Shown here: one piece after another, positions 52,386 through 64,000 of the stretch
Layout of the letters: every line of letters begins with the position of its first letter
How positions within the stretch are numbered: position 1 is the first letter of the stretch
Assembly: GCA_023055505.1 (NCBI GenBank)
Contig: JALIRH010000004.1
Location: 30,881,502 to 30,945,501, forward strand
Direction: 5' to 3'
DNA: 64,000 nucleotides
Source of the DNA: Callipepla californica brunnescens
Lineage: Eukaryota; Chordata; Aves; Galliformes; Odontophoridae
Program-made: the position numbers and the translations under genes
Notes under the pieces: model-generated
The model's database searches: none
Seen by the model: the letters and a program-made list of their open reading frames with translations, nothing else
What the model was told of the DNA's origin: nothing

Positions 52386-53716
52386 TGTCAGGAGACTCCT
52401 CTGTCCTGTGATATTAGCACAGAGGCATGGAGTAATCCTGTCTAAGTCCCTCAGGAGACATTTGGACCCTACTTGGCTGGGGCAGTGGAGTACACGTGTT
52501 AAGGTGTTGAAGTATTAGGATAAAAGTGTTTATTATCTAGACAAGCTGCTCTGCAGAGAAAAATACAAAATGGAAAAAACACCTAGTAAAACTCATTAGA
52601 TGAGTCTATATCCACTTGAAGATGGGAATATTTACTGTAGGGGAACAAAAAGTCTCTGGATCTTGTTGTAACTATCTTAAAGAGCTGGGTTTCTCCCTTG
52701 TGAAAAGAGGCTAAAAATTGAAGGCCTTCTAGATGCGAGCAAGAGCTAGGAATTTTACAGAAACTGAAGCCTTGTAAGAAAATCTCAAATGTGCACTTGT
52801 ATAACAGGTTTCAAGAGAGTCTGGCACAGTATTTACTACTACAGTATAAAGGGCTGGGTTCCTTGATGTGCATTTCTAGTTGGCATTTTATCAAGGAAAT
52901 AAACTTTGATTTTTATTTTTCCTTTTTTTTTTTTTCACTGACTTGGGGATTGAAACTGCAAATTCCGTGTCCAAAGTCTTGATTTAAATGCATTTAAGTG
53001 CTTTTGCATAAGACTAAAATTTTTACTGAACAAATTATTTATGCAGAAAGAAGCAAGATAAAGTTTCTTTCAAGAGTTCTTTAACATATCAGATTGATAA
53101 CAGTAAAAACACCTTTACTGCCATTAAATATTTACCAAGACTTGGCTTTTGGAAGAGGGGCAGTTCAGTGCAGTGTGTTTGGCTCCATGCAGTGCTATTG
53201 ATTAGCTATCAGAAGGACATAGTTAATGTGTAACTTGAGGTATTACAGAGTGCTCCACATTCTTGTCAAGTCTTTTCTCTGAAGATGACCTAAAATAAAG
53301 TCAGTTACAACTGGCGTTCACCCTGCAACAGATTGCACAAGCTCACCTACGGTATGAACAAAAGGTTCACAAGAATCAGTTGACCAGGGCTTAAGCAATC
53401 CTTTCTAGTAGTTGTTGTCATCACTGCTGGACTTTAGAACTGAATGTGTTTACATTTAATTAGAAAGAACACACAGTTTACATCGCACAGTAGCTATCAG
53501 TATCGAATCAGAATTGATTTCCGCTCTCTTTCTCAAATGACAGTTTCCTTCAAACTAATTAAAAAAAAGGCACATAACAAAATGACTCATATAATTTTAA
53601 AGCAAAGTAAACAATATTCCCTGGAGACAAAAATAAAAGTCAACAGCACAAAGTCATTACACTGAGCTTGTTTTCAGGTGATTCCAGTGCCTTGTTATGG
53701 TCTATACCAGTGCTGA

Positions 53717-53755
53717 TTTATTGATTTATTTATTTGTGTGCGTGTGTGTATATAT
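53717..53755. repeat. (ATTT)n followed by (TG)n and (TA)n
   Basis: A composite microsatellite: ATTT units, then gtgtgcgtgtgtg, then tatatata. Confidence 0.85.
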
Positions 53756-54793
53756 AGTTATAGAATGGATGTGTATGTGAAATATCACTTTCTACTGAAT
53801 GGATACTCCACTGATCATGTCAGTTTTCAGGGTCAGGATTCCTATTTGTTCCATCTGAATTGCTGCAGTTTATCTAATTTGGGGTGTGATACACCAATAT
53901 TAGTACTTTTTGAAGAAGGATTTTGTCCACTCCAAGTAACGTAGTTTGTGTGTAGTCACTCAGATAAAATGGAAATCAGAAGCCATTATCCTTACCAGTG
54001 AGAAGCTGTAAAGGAAACTAAAGTCACAAACCAAATTAGCCCTGGCTACATGCACAACATCAAACAAAGAAATATTAGATTTCCTTAGTTATGCACGCAA
54101 ATCTGAATTCAAGCTATAGTTGTATGTTATTTAAGTCTTGGAGCAGAAATGCATGACCCTTGAATGTGCACATTCTCTGTCAATAGGAAAGATTTCCATG
54201 GTTGGCATTTCGGAGGCAGGAGGATCAGGCCAGCCATGTGCTTGTTCTGCCAAGTGCAGTGAAGTCAGCAAGAACCAAGGGGCTGCCTGCCAGATCTGTC
54301 TGGGATTAGAGGCACAGAGCTATACAGCCCTGCTCTGAAGGCCTATGTCCATCTATCCCTCAACACCATTTAAGGGACAGTGCTCAGAATTGGACTCTTG
54401 GCAAAGATAACCAAAAAAAGCACAAATAATACCTACCATGTCTATTTTCTACTTGTTCTAGTTGGGGTACTAAAAGCTCTGTTATTTCAGCACATTGCCA
54501 GAGTTACTGCTTTCTTAATTATGTTTAGCTTTGAAAAAAAGTACACCATTCTTAAAACTGATGTGATCGAAAACAAGCGTAAAGCATGTAGAGCAAACCA
54601 TTCCAATCAGGAGTTAGTCCGTGATCCTCCATCCCTATTTCACCAAGGTTGTGTGCAGATCCCTGACATAGGCTTTTTCCCTGCTGGCCTTCATCCAGCA
54701 CTGCTGTCTTTGCACCACCACTCACACACCTCTTCAGCTATCTGTGTTTTGGAGCAGCCTCCAGCAGCCGTTGGAGAGCCCAGGTGCTGGGAG

Positions 54794-54861
54794 GATAAAA
54801 GAAGCTCTTGTCTGTGGGGCTGCCCTCCCCACCTTCAGGCTCAGTGCGTCACGGCCATGGG
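54794..54861 (+). promoter_or_regulatory. Candidate alternative promoter and first exon
   Basis: A TATA-like gataaaag at 54794-54801 lies about 56 bp before an ATG in good context (gccATGG) at 54857-54859. The ATG plus two bases is followed at once by a consensus donor (gtaagtg, GT at 54862-54863). The two leftover bases GG would join the first base of the exon at 60211 to give a Gly codon and continue in that exon's frame, as M-G-LHKPLSQ. The surrounding 250 bp are GC-richer than the intron and include a CRE-like gcgtcacg. This is a structural coincidence worth testing; phase agreement alone has a one-in-three chance. Confidence 0.22.
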
Positions 54862-55720
54862 GTAAGTGCTTCCTGGGGAAGCGGTCAGGGCTCTGCGGCA
54901 TGCTATGAAGCGTGGAGCTTCTGGCATCATCTTAAACATTCTTTATATTCAGATACCGAGGTCACTCCCAATGACTTGATGCCAGTTCTGTCTTCGATTA
55001 ATAGATAAGGTTCCCTCTGTATTTGCAGTGTTACCTAAACAATCTATTACTGTGGGGAATATCTACAGTATTACAAATACAACATTAAAGTTATTTTGTT
55101 AACTAAAGCCATTGGCAAATATTTAAGAATGGCCAAAGCATGTAAATTGGCAATAAAGAGCAGATAAAAGACAGTAAACTTATTTCTTGTAACTTCTAGT
55201 ACGGTAAAGCACTATACAAAATGAAATTTATAAAATTTCACATTAATTTCACATTGATCTTAGGCTTCAACGATGGATGGTCTCTCTCAGAGAATGCTAG
55301 GTAAAATATGCTAATACAATTAATTCCCCGTCAAAACGTGGTAGGAACATTTTATGGCAATCTTGATTGTAGAAATAACTAATAGCTCAATAAAACTCTG
55401 AGGAGTATCTGCTATTGCAGATAGTAGATCGATGTAGATCATAGATAACTGCTATTGTGTTGAAAACACAATCCCCTAACTCGTGGAGAAAAAAATGATA
55501 GCCTGTGGATGTGTGTCTTGCAATTAATATAGATGAATTGTGAAATCTTGGTGTTGCATAATTCACATTAACATGTATCAAGTAATATTCAGGATTAAAG
55601 CATAGAACCTATCCAAGACTCTGTTGTAAAATCAGATGCACTCTATTTGAGAGCTGATGTATGCATGAAAAAAGCTAATGCAAAGTTATTATCTGTCAGA
55701 CTCGTTAATCAATCAAAGAT

Positions 55721-55806
55721 AATCACAGAATCACCAAGGTTGGAAAAGACCTACAAGATCATCCAGCCTGACTGTCCACCTATCACCAACAGTTCTCACT
55801 AAAATA
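55721..55806 (-). mobile_element. CR1 LINE 3' tail, minus strand (about 85 bp)
   Basis: It starts with AATCACAG-AATCACCA and continues aaggttggaaaagacctaca, agatcatccagcctgactgt and ccacctatcaccaacagtt. This is the inverse of a CR1 subfamily tail, different from the copy at 41460. The right end is approximate. Confidence 0.9.
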
Positions 55807-58425
55807 GAGTGCCCCACTCCAGGTGCTGCTGCAAGAGAGCATCATGTGCTTGGGAAATTCAAGAGCATTTCTTGGCCACAAGCTAATAACTATGCGCTTC
55901 CATCTACCTGAAGAGAGCGTATGCAAAAATCTCCGGAATGCTTTCTTCTGCTTATGGGTATTGCTTTGTGTATGGATGTTTTGCTTGCATTCTGTTTCAA
56001 CCAAGCATTAGTCACCCACAAGTTATATTTGTGGGTGTTCTGGATCTTTTGATGCTATAGTAAATGTGAGAAATAATGGGAGATGTAGGGTCTCGGTGCA
56101 TATTGTTGACATGTGAGTCTGTGTTACCTGAGCAGTTTGCCCACTGGTCACAGGAAGTGACTTCTGATTACAATGCTGCAATGTAAATGAAGGGTTTGTA
56201 ATGGAAGTATGGTTTCCAATTATTTCTTGTTGAGAGCATGTCTCAGCAGTCCTTCAACCTTGAGAAGGACACCTGTTTTAATCATTTGAACCTTAGGTCC
56301 TTACTACCCCTCCCAGACTAGGCTACACTTGGGAATGGTGTGGTTACTGCAGGTGCTTTAGAAAATGAAAATGAGATCCAAAAGAGAATGCTGCTTGATG
56401 TCATCAGAAGATTTAGCTTTTCCTAAAATCAAACTGTCCTGGGTTTAGTTTTTCCTGAATTCATACAATCCTGCATCTAATGTATGTTTCAGTAATGACA
56501 AGTCTCTTTTCAGTAGTGAAGCTCAGAGCACCTTGCAGAGGTAGTTAATGCAATTGCTCTTACTTAAAGGTGAAAAGATGAAATCCGAGGAGTTACAATG
56601 TGTCTGTTAGTAGTCTTTGATCTGTAATTGTTAAAAAATGAAAGGTCTAAGATGGGTGGTCATCAGACAATGAGCCCATGCTTCAGTCATACAGCAGCCA
56701 CATTATTTGGACCCTTGTACAGGTCACAGGTCCCTCTAGATCATTTTGGGAGAGAAGGATGAAACTCAGCCTACTGTTCTCCTTGGATCCAGATTCACAG
56801 GTAATTCGTTTGGGTGGCATGGGCAAGCATGATCAGTGCTAATCTGTTGAGACGTTATCCTGTAAAACCCTAAGGTTATGTCAACAGCCAACACAAGGAA
56901 GAAAATCAGTAGTGGGCTCTGTCCTGCAAGTGCTTATTCTTGAGTTTGATAAAAGAATGTAATATAAAGAGGATGCCTCAACTCATGCTAGAGATGAGAT
57001 AGTGGCACTCTGTGATGGATCGTAAGAATGCACAGAATGCAGTCTCTGTTGCACATAATATGCACAACATGGTCTGTGCTAACAAAGCTGGTGCCATCAT
57101 TTAACTAGAGAAAGATGTTTAGGTAATTGTAATGGAGAGAAAAGAGTACTCTTAACTCTTAATTGCAGAGGAAGGAAGGCTAATAAAATATTTGTCTATG
57201 GTAGGGCAATGCCATCTAGTTACCTGTCTGCCAGCTGTCAGGCTCCTGACTCATGTGTTGTGAAACTTGGTCATTTTATATCTTCTGCTTTGCAGCAAAT
57301 TGTCAAAGCCCTTCTATGTGTTATAGGCTTTTTAAATCTTGTTTTATTCCATTGTTTCCCAAGAGTGTCTCAGAGGTAGTATTTTCCAGATTTCTATGCT
57401 GCCCAAACCTTTGAAAGCGTTCAGCAGCATGAATAGACCTCTTCCAAGCCATCCTGAGTGTGGGCTGACTGCTGAGGAGTCTACAGAACCTGAGTGTCAG
57501 AGATATTTGTGGTAAAAAAACCACAGATCAGACCTGCATGTGCTTGGGGACACTAGACATGTTTATCATCGGGGATGAGAAGAAGGAGAGGATGAATAGG
57601 GCATGTTTGGTTTCTACTTTTTTTTCCTTTAGATAGAAGGTTTCTATGTGTTATTCAGTAATTACTTCAGGTGGAAAATCATTTCTCACCTTGCAGCCAA
57701 AGTATACCTCACAGAAAGAGAGAAGTGTTTTAAGAGCAGCACTTCATGCCATTGACTTTCAGCCAGTATTAAGGCCCTTTGGGAACAGTTATAACTGGTG
57801 CAATTTTTAGGAGGCTTGAAGCTGCTCTGGCTCTGGGAGGGCCTCTTGCTATCTGTTGGAGTTGCATAAATGACAGTGTTACGTTTGACTTTTTCTTCAC
57901 AAAAAAGGCAGCTCTCAGACCAAGCTTGAATAAGGACAGTTATGTCAGAGTAAGCAAAAAGGTTTTGTATAATCAAAATGTGAATCACTTCAATCAAGTA
58001 ACTGAATGCATTTGTAAACCATTTCCCAGGCCTAGAACTCTCATTTATTTTTTATTCACAGCATCAGTATTTTTTGAAAAAATAATCCTCTGGATTTTAA
58101 TGAAAGAATTTTGAATTAGTATTATTAACAGGAGCTAACTAAAGCATTTCAGCCAAGTACATATTCTTGAAATTTATGTTTATGAAAAAAAGACTTAAAA
58201 GGTTATCAACGACAGTGCCATGCTGGCTTGCAAAAGAAGTATATATCAGAATCTATTGGTCTCTCAGGTGCAATCATTATGAGTTAAAATAGTAACTGTG
58301 TTGATCCATACTGTATTGCTTGGAGCCAGTCTTACAGAAGGAACTCAGTTATAGCCAGACACGGACAGTATTTTGAATCTGAATAAAAGACTCTATTTTT
58401 TTCATGTGTTCTAGAAAGATAAACG

Positions 58426-58443
58426 AATAAATAAATAAATAAA
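58426..58443. repeat. (AATA)n microsatellite
   Basis: Four to five AATA units. Confidence 0.9.
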
Positions 58444-60210
58444 AACAGGGTGTGGTCAAGTTAGGATTTTTAGGTTCTCCTTATTTTTATTTTTGAAAAC
58501 CAGAGATCCATATATTCCCTGAACGGTTTACCCTCTCAGCAATTTTTGTTTGTTTATTTGTTTTCATTTTATTCTTGTGCCAGGTGTTTAAGAACTGGAC
58601 ATCAGCGGTTTTTCATTACCTAGTTTTCAGCATTATTTGCATATCTTTGTATTTTTCCATTGTGATCAATGCTCAACTGTAGTGGAACTTCAGTCAATAA
58701 ATTTTATGTGCAACTGTAAAAGTAATTTTATTTTTAGTGAGTCTGTTCTAGGGATTTTAATATCCCTTTATAAATATTTATATTTTCAATATGTCTTCAT
58801 TTAATTGAAAGGGTTCTTCACTTTATTTTCAGACAACCTCAGGTAGTAGACGTAATGACATACCAACACTCTGACCTTTTAGCTTCTAGATTTCCATTAG
58901 CTTATTCACGTTTTGCTTGTCCATGCGTATTATATTTTAGTTTGTGTATGATTTTCTTCTGTGGACTGACAGAAAGAAGGGTGTTTTCTGTACAAACACC
59001 TTGATAAACTGGAAAGGAAGAAATTATTCTATTGCATGCTAGCTGCTGACATGCAGAATGTCTCAAAGAGTGCAATTAGTCTGCACAGCTACTAGAAATT
59101 CACACAGAAATAATGGTTGATGTTTGCATGGTCATTAGTGAAAAGGATTATATCAAGTCATATTCATCAGTACATCAACAGCTTCTGATGTCTGTAAAGT
59201 TGTTTTGAAATTACTTGCATTATTTATCTAAACACAGTGCTCACTGTGATATCCTGTTGCCATCACTTCTGTTATAAATGTCCTCCATGAGTTTCTTGTA
59301 CTACCTGTGTCATTTTCCACTGGTGTGAAATTCATCACAAAAGTGTAACTATGAAGAGGTGGGAAAAAATTGCTGGCAATTCCACAAAGAGCCTTCTGGT
59401 GCAGGCTTCTTCATTAGGAATTAGTTATTAATGTGATTTCTGCCATTGCACCTTAATAACTCAGGCAGTTGGGCACCTGCTACTTCCTTAGAAAATAATT
59501 CACAAACATGCTCCCAATTTTTCCCCAATACACAATCTTCATTCTTTTTTGAATTTCTTCTCGTGACTTACATGTAACCTGCCTGTCCAACATCCTTCCT
59601 TTTGCTTATCATCTGTAGTTATTGATATTTTTAGCATTGGTTAACATTCACAAATTGTTCATATTTCTGAATAATCCTGCTAACTTAATTATTTGTTTGT
59701 GAATCACAGCACTTCTATTCCTTTCATTATATTGAAAAACCTGCAATTCTCATATAAACCTCCTGTAGTTGGTCTGTCTGCTTGCTAAAAGAAAGGGCTG
59801 TGTGATATGAGTTAATAACACAGCAGTAATTTACACTGATTAATTCAACTTTAAGTAAATCATAGTAACAACTTGTTCCTGCGGGTCATGAAGTGATTGG
59901 AAAGATGTTGCAGTTGAAAAATACTTCTTAAGTTTTTGTGTAATGGCTTTTTGGCTTTTTAACTATCTGCTAGTTGTTACATACATTTAGAGGACCCTTG
60001 TGGAAATCAAATGTTCTTTTTGTTTTCCATAATTTTTGAAGTAGAACTTACTTCAGTTTATATAGATAATATCTATATATAATTTATATGTAATAGAACT
60101 TATTTGGCATCTAGATAAATATGTGATAATGTTAATTAAACTCAGTGTACTATTCTTGCAGCTCAGCCTTAAGCTGAAACCTAATGAAGTGTATGCTTTG
60201 GTTTCCACAG

Positions 60211-60441
60211 TTTACACAAACCTTTGTCTCAAGAAGCGAGCCTTAAGGACTGGCTTCACTGTGCTTTCAGTACTTCTGAAGGTGGCCTGAAAGACAGGGA
60301 GGATGTTGTGACCATTACCTATGGCCAGCTTGAGGACCTGGTGGCTCAACTGCAGCAAGCTCAGTCCGAGCAGCAGGACACCAAGATGAAGCTTCAGAAG
60401 GCCTTGGAGGCTTTGAAGGAGGACAATGAAAAGGTTCAGAA
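60211..60441 (+). CDS. Internal coding exon (231 nt) of the same unidentified coiled-coil protein
   Basis: The acceptor is tggtttccacag and the donor is GAA/gtaagtc. After one base that completes a split codon, the exon gives 76 codons and two leftover bases. Its GC content is clearly above the flanking intron. The first 30 residues (LHKPLSQEASLKDWLHCAF and onward) look like a linker with one Trp and one Cys. From about residue 35 it becomes coiled coil: Leu40, Leu43, Leu47, Ala50, Leu61, Ala64, Leu68 and Val75 fit continuous a/d positions, with polar residues at 54, 57 and 71. ITYGQLEDLVAQL opens the coil and ALEALKEDNEKVQ closes it. Both splice sites are phase 2, so skipping the exon would keep the frame. 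The incoming phase matches the donor at 34793. The continuing 3' reading frame must lie beyond the next intron, outside or unseen in this window. I do not recognise the protein; many centrosomal, Golgi and vesicle-tether proteins share this composition. Confidence 0.86.
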
Positions 60442-62259
60442 GTAAGTCACTTGCTTTCTGTTAGGAAAAACTGCAGTGGAAACCCAATAGAGAACATTGT
60501 TTCTTCTGGTATTTTTTCTGTGAATGAAAGTGTGATACTACTCAGAACTAAGTTCCTTCCAAATTACTTTTTTTCTTTTTTCTTTTTTTTTTTTTGACTG
60601 TTCTGTTACTCACTCAGCTATGAAGCTGACAATTTTAACAGTGCTGTGTCAGTTAGCATGCCTCTCACATGTGTTACAGAAACTGCTTTCTGCATGTACA
60701 ATGCACAGGGAAAGTGTTTCCATCTCCACTGAATGATTTACACCCGTGGCAAGCCTATGGAAACTGAGCATTTATCTTTATAGCTGCATGGTAGAATCTT
60801 GAGGCTCTCTCATGATTTCTTGTATGTTACATGTGGGGCAGGATTCATTCAAGGGGAAATACTGATGGATTTGTTTAGGAGTATCTTCAAAACCTCACTG
60901 AAATCAGCAGAAAGTCTCTGAATGGGTGAACAGAGATGGTATCCTCTTTCCCATTGTGTAATTCTCGAAGTTCATCTCTACTGAAGTCCTTATTGAGATG
61001 ATAGTTATTGCTAGCATGTAAGTTTCTGACAGAATGATTGCTGGGAATTAGGAAAATGTGTAGGCAGTGCCTCCTCGCAGTCTGGCTCTTCTCATCTCTG
61101 CATTCCACTCCTCGGCATCAAAACACCTTTCCAAGGTTGTCAAGGCTGAACTGATGCAAATTTTCTTATCAGTCTATATTTGTATTCAATGTCTGCAGCA
61201 TATTTTGAGAGTAGCTAGGAATAGGCTGGTAATATATTGCAGGAACCTAATGAGAGTTCTTCTTGAGCAAGTAAGAAATCATACAAAGTTCTTCTATTTA
61301 AAAGTACTCAGATTATATCATTATTTTTTAAAACTTTATTTGTAGCTACTTAAAAATTAATTTTTTTCATTAATTTTTTAATATGAAAATTCTTATTTTC
61401 AGTCATCACTTTAAAACCTCCAGTGACTGAAAATTATTCAGGTCTTTAATATCAATACTTGCATTCAGATGCATTCAGAACTTCAATAGATGCATTAAAT
61501 GTACTTGCTGAAAATAAACTTACAAAAAATAACTACAGCACCTGAAAATGAGTATTGGCTGTGCCTTTCTGTAAATGAGTAATTTTGAAGTTGTTATTGC
61601 ATTTATTTTTATTTATAAACACCAGCATTCTACGTTTAAGTGAAGGTCTTTGCTTTGTTTTTGTTTTGGAGCTTGTTTAATCCTGTGCAACAAGAGTGCA
61701 TAGAGCAGAAGTGCAGATATAACCTAAACTAAAGTAGTGCTGATGCGCTGCTTTAGTGAAAAGAATTTATGCAATTTAACATGCTCAAGTACTTGGGAAA
61801 TTTTTGGTCAGGTTAGTTTTCATTATTGCTGAGATCAGACCACAGAGCCTATTGCAAAATTAAACAATTGGGTGAAGCCTTTTGATGACAATAGCATGCC
61901 CTTTTCACCAAGAAACTGTGGAAATGCTCTGCGCGTCTTCCCAGCACCCAGAGTCATCCACCCCCATCTTATAATTCAACCTGCAAACAGATTAAGCAGC
62001 TGAGTTTGTGGAAAGTGTGTTTACTTTGAGCTAAGAACCCTTGTGTGACACTATAGAGATTCCTCTGACACCTCTGGGAGAACTACACAGACAGTTCTTA
62101 CTCATCAGCAGGGAAACCAGGCTGAGAATTCCCAATTCCTTTGTAGCCTCAACTGCTTCATACAAATCAGTGTTTGGCAATTAGGCAGGAACTCATTTGT
62201 TAGCTTTGCTTTTTATTTCCAAGATGTAGGATGCTCTACATTTCAAAAAGGAACTAGCA

Positions 62260-62400
62260 ATTTATAAACCTGTCAGCTGAAAGGCTTCTCGATATTAATT
62301 ATACTAGTAATAATTATTAGCAGTCATAAGAGCATGCTTATTGTAATTGGAAATGTGATACTAAAATTAATTACCTAAGTAGGGTTTTTAAATGTCTGTT
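62260..62400. promoter_or_regulatory. Possible conserved non-coding element
   Basis: A dense set of homeodomain-type cores (gatattaattatact, taataattattagcag, attgtaattgg, aaaattaattacc) within 140 bp, free of repeats. Conservation was not tested. Confidence 0.25.
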
Positions 62401-62942
62401 TACCTGACGTGCTGTTCTTGTAAATGCCTAAGTAACATTTAATTCTGACATGAGAGACACATTAAGCAACTATATAAAATAGTTTCTTGGTACTATTCAG
62501 TAAAATATCTGAATAACTTACTAAAGTTAAAAATTAGGAGAGTAAAATAATTACGAGCTTCCCTAAGAAGGAACATAACGAGAGTAATTAATGTTGAAAA
62601 AAGATGTGCTTTCTGTCTTTGTATTGTGTAATTTATTAATACTCACAGTGCCTTTTCTAATCCATTCTCTGGCCATATTTTCATTAATTTGTGTACTTGC
62701 TTGCAATTGCTGCTTACTAAGTGCAAGATCCAAGTCAGAACAGTGGTCCCGGGCTCTCTGTCATCAGGACACAAAGCATCTAAAAAATTTCTGGATCCTG
62801 TCCCACATGAAACAGCAGCTGGGAACCAGAAGGGGAATATACTGGAATTTGCTCATAGTGAACTTAGATGTAGTCAGATTCTGTTGATACTAAGAAAGGA
62901 TAAATACCTCCCATCAGCTCACTGCAGTGCAAAGGATGTGTG

Positions 62943-62967
62943 CTCTTGCCTGTGAAGCAGGCAAGAG
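62943..62967. repeat. Short hairpin, 10-bp perfect stem
   Basis: CTCTTGCCTG at 62943-62952 pairs exactly with CAGGCAAGAG at 62958-62967 around a 5-nt loop (TGAAG). It is in an AT-rich context; no U-run follows that would suggest a terminator. Confidence 0.9.
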
Positions 62968-64000
62968 TGGTGAGAAACAGAAAATATTGATGGGCGGAAA
63001 GTGGCATTTGATTGAATCTATTTTGATTTTGAAACATTAACAAGATATGTATTAGACTTTGAAGAAAGCATTATCCTAGTTTATAAAGCAAATACACATT
63101 TGAACTGTGCAGTGTGTGTAAATAAATACATGTATATGTACACATTACACAGTACATATTTATTCAGTAGGAAATTTAAAAAAAATCCAGGACTTTTAAG
63201 ATTTTTAACTGATGCTCTACTCTAATTTTCACTGTGTCATTAATGTTTACAAAGGACAAGGACAGAGGCACAGGACCCCCAGGAGCGCTGGCGCGGTGCC
63301 ACAGCCTCACAAATCCATCCTGCCAGAGCCAGGAGTCAGCTGGTGCAGCTTCATCAGGGAGGTGGGCTGACCTGGAGAAGGTGGCCAGAAAACCTGCCAG
63401 ATTCATTAGTGCTGCTGCTAGCCGGGGAAGAGAGGTGTTTTAAAACTGTCCTTCCCACTGGAGCCTCTGGGATCAAGAAGTGGCTGCCAGTGTCAGTGAG
63501 ATCAGAGGAGCCCATAATGTAGTAGCAAATCAATATGAGCCAATTATCACTAAAGGTTGAGGCCACTTTTGATGTATTTTTTTTCCAGGAAATGTTCTAT
63601 TTTTCTGCAACGACTTTGCAGCTGGATTGAATTTAAATGCAATTTATCTATCAAGGTTTTTATTCTTTTTTGCACAGTGTAATGATTCTAGCTCAGGCAA
63701 GTGCAGCTCTGCATCTGCAAGCATGGCCACATAGCTGTGTGCAGGAGATGGCAGTGGAGGGTATGCATGCAGAATTTCTGTGTAGTCCCCTAAAAGTAAA
63801 CACAAAGCCATGCAGAAACAGTGCAATGCTAAAATATACAGTTATGAAAATGATCATAAATTGTCATAAACATACTCGTAGTGCACTTTGTTAAGGTAGC
63901 TCTTATTATGAACAAAGCTAGTCCAGAAGTAATATAAAGCAGAAACTCTTACTTGTTTTGACCTTAACTGACTATTAAAGAAGCCTTTCTTCTTTTTTTT

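Larger units (their letters stand above)
34794..60210 (+). other. Probable single intron (about 25.4 kb) between the two coding exons
   Basis: This stretch starts with gtaaaat and ends with ttccacag, and the exon phases on either side agree. It holds only repeats and AT-rich unique sequence: two short CR1 tails, a deleted mariner, simple repeats, a long perfect hairpin and a few denser blocks that may be conserved non-coding elements. Open frames inside it (for example 140 codons at 42600 and 161 codons at 54380) show no domain, heptad or splice-site support. An exon missed inside the interval cannot be excluded; it would need length divisible by three or a partner exon to keep the phase. Confidence 0.55.
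60442..64000 (+). other. Intron or downstream sequence after the second exon, no further exon seen
   Basis: It begins with gtaagtc, the donor of the 60211 exon. The stretch is AT-rich with T-runs near 60568-60595. A GC-richer block lies at about 63250-63500 (open frame of 69 codons, no domain), and a motif-dense block lies at 62260-62400. No acceptor, coding and donor combination with phase 2 was recognised, so the next exon probably lies beyond the window. Confidence 0.5.

Noticed and set aside
54380..54865. 161-codon plus-strand open frame
   Set aside because: Longest frame in the window, but it has no domain, and its left half is AT-rich random-like peptide. Only its 3' end, with a TATA-like box, ATG and donor, was kept as a separate candidate.
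62943..62967. Rho-independent terminator
   Set aside because: The stem-loop has no following U-run and the context is vertebrate.
63234..63443. GC-rich 69-codon frame as a possible third exon
   Set aside because: No acceptor with the required phase 2 was seen, and the peptide is Ala/Arg/Ser-rich without heptads, unlike the two supported exons.

Overview
This window looks like nuclear DNA from a bird, most likely a galliform such as chicken. The evidence is the repeat content: several copies of the avian CR1 LINE with its typical octamer 3' end, and two internally deleted mariner copies of a kind common in chicken. I saw no mammalian SINEs. The sequence is AT-rich, and almost every open reading frame is short and lacks coding character. 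Bacterial features (operons, ribosome binding sites, CRISPR arrays) are absent. The species call is inference from repeat families. Nearly the whole window is intron or intergenic sequence. I can support two protein-coding exons, both on the + strand: a 95-nt exon at 34699-34793 and a 231-nt exon at 60211-60441. Both encode heptad-patterned coiled coil, both have good splice sites, and their phases fit (2 nt left over at the first donor, 1 nt needed at the second acceptor). The simplest reading is two consecutive exons of one large coiled-coil gene separated by an intron of about 25.4 kb. I do not recognise the gene and give no symbol. Layout: 1-4081 is unique AT-rich sequence; 4082-4712 is a minus-strand CR1; 4713-14751 has poly-A/T tracts and a possible conserved non-coding block; 14752-15266 is a deleted mariner; 15267-23764 includes an E-box/homeodomain-motif block at 22080-22330; 23765-24094 is a plus-strand CR1; 29990-30340 is a heavily decayed LINE reverse transcriptase; 32900-34320 is a GC-richer, motif-dense island just before the first exon. 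The intron between the exons holds two short CR1 tails (41460, 55721), a 24-bp palindrome (41307), a perfect 28-bp-arm hairpin (43259-43338), a second deleted mariner (46233-46706), G-runs (52370) and a possible alternative first exon (54794-54861). Beyond 60441 the window is intronic or downstream sequence to its end, with no further exon I can support. The least expected signals are the hairpin of pre-miRNA size, the phase-compatible candidate alternative first exon, and the two mariner copies with different internal deletions. I found no previously undescribed gene system that I could defend.
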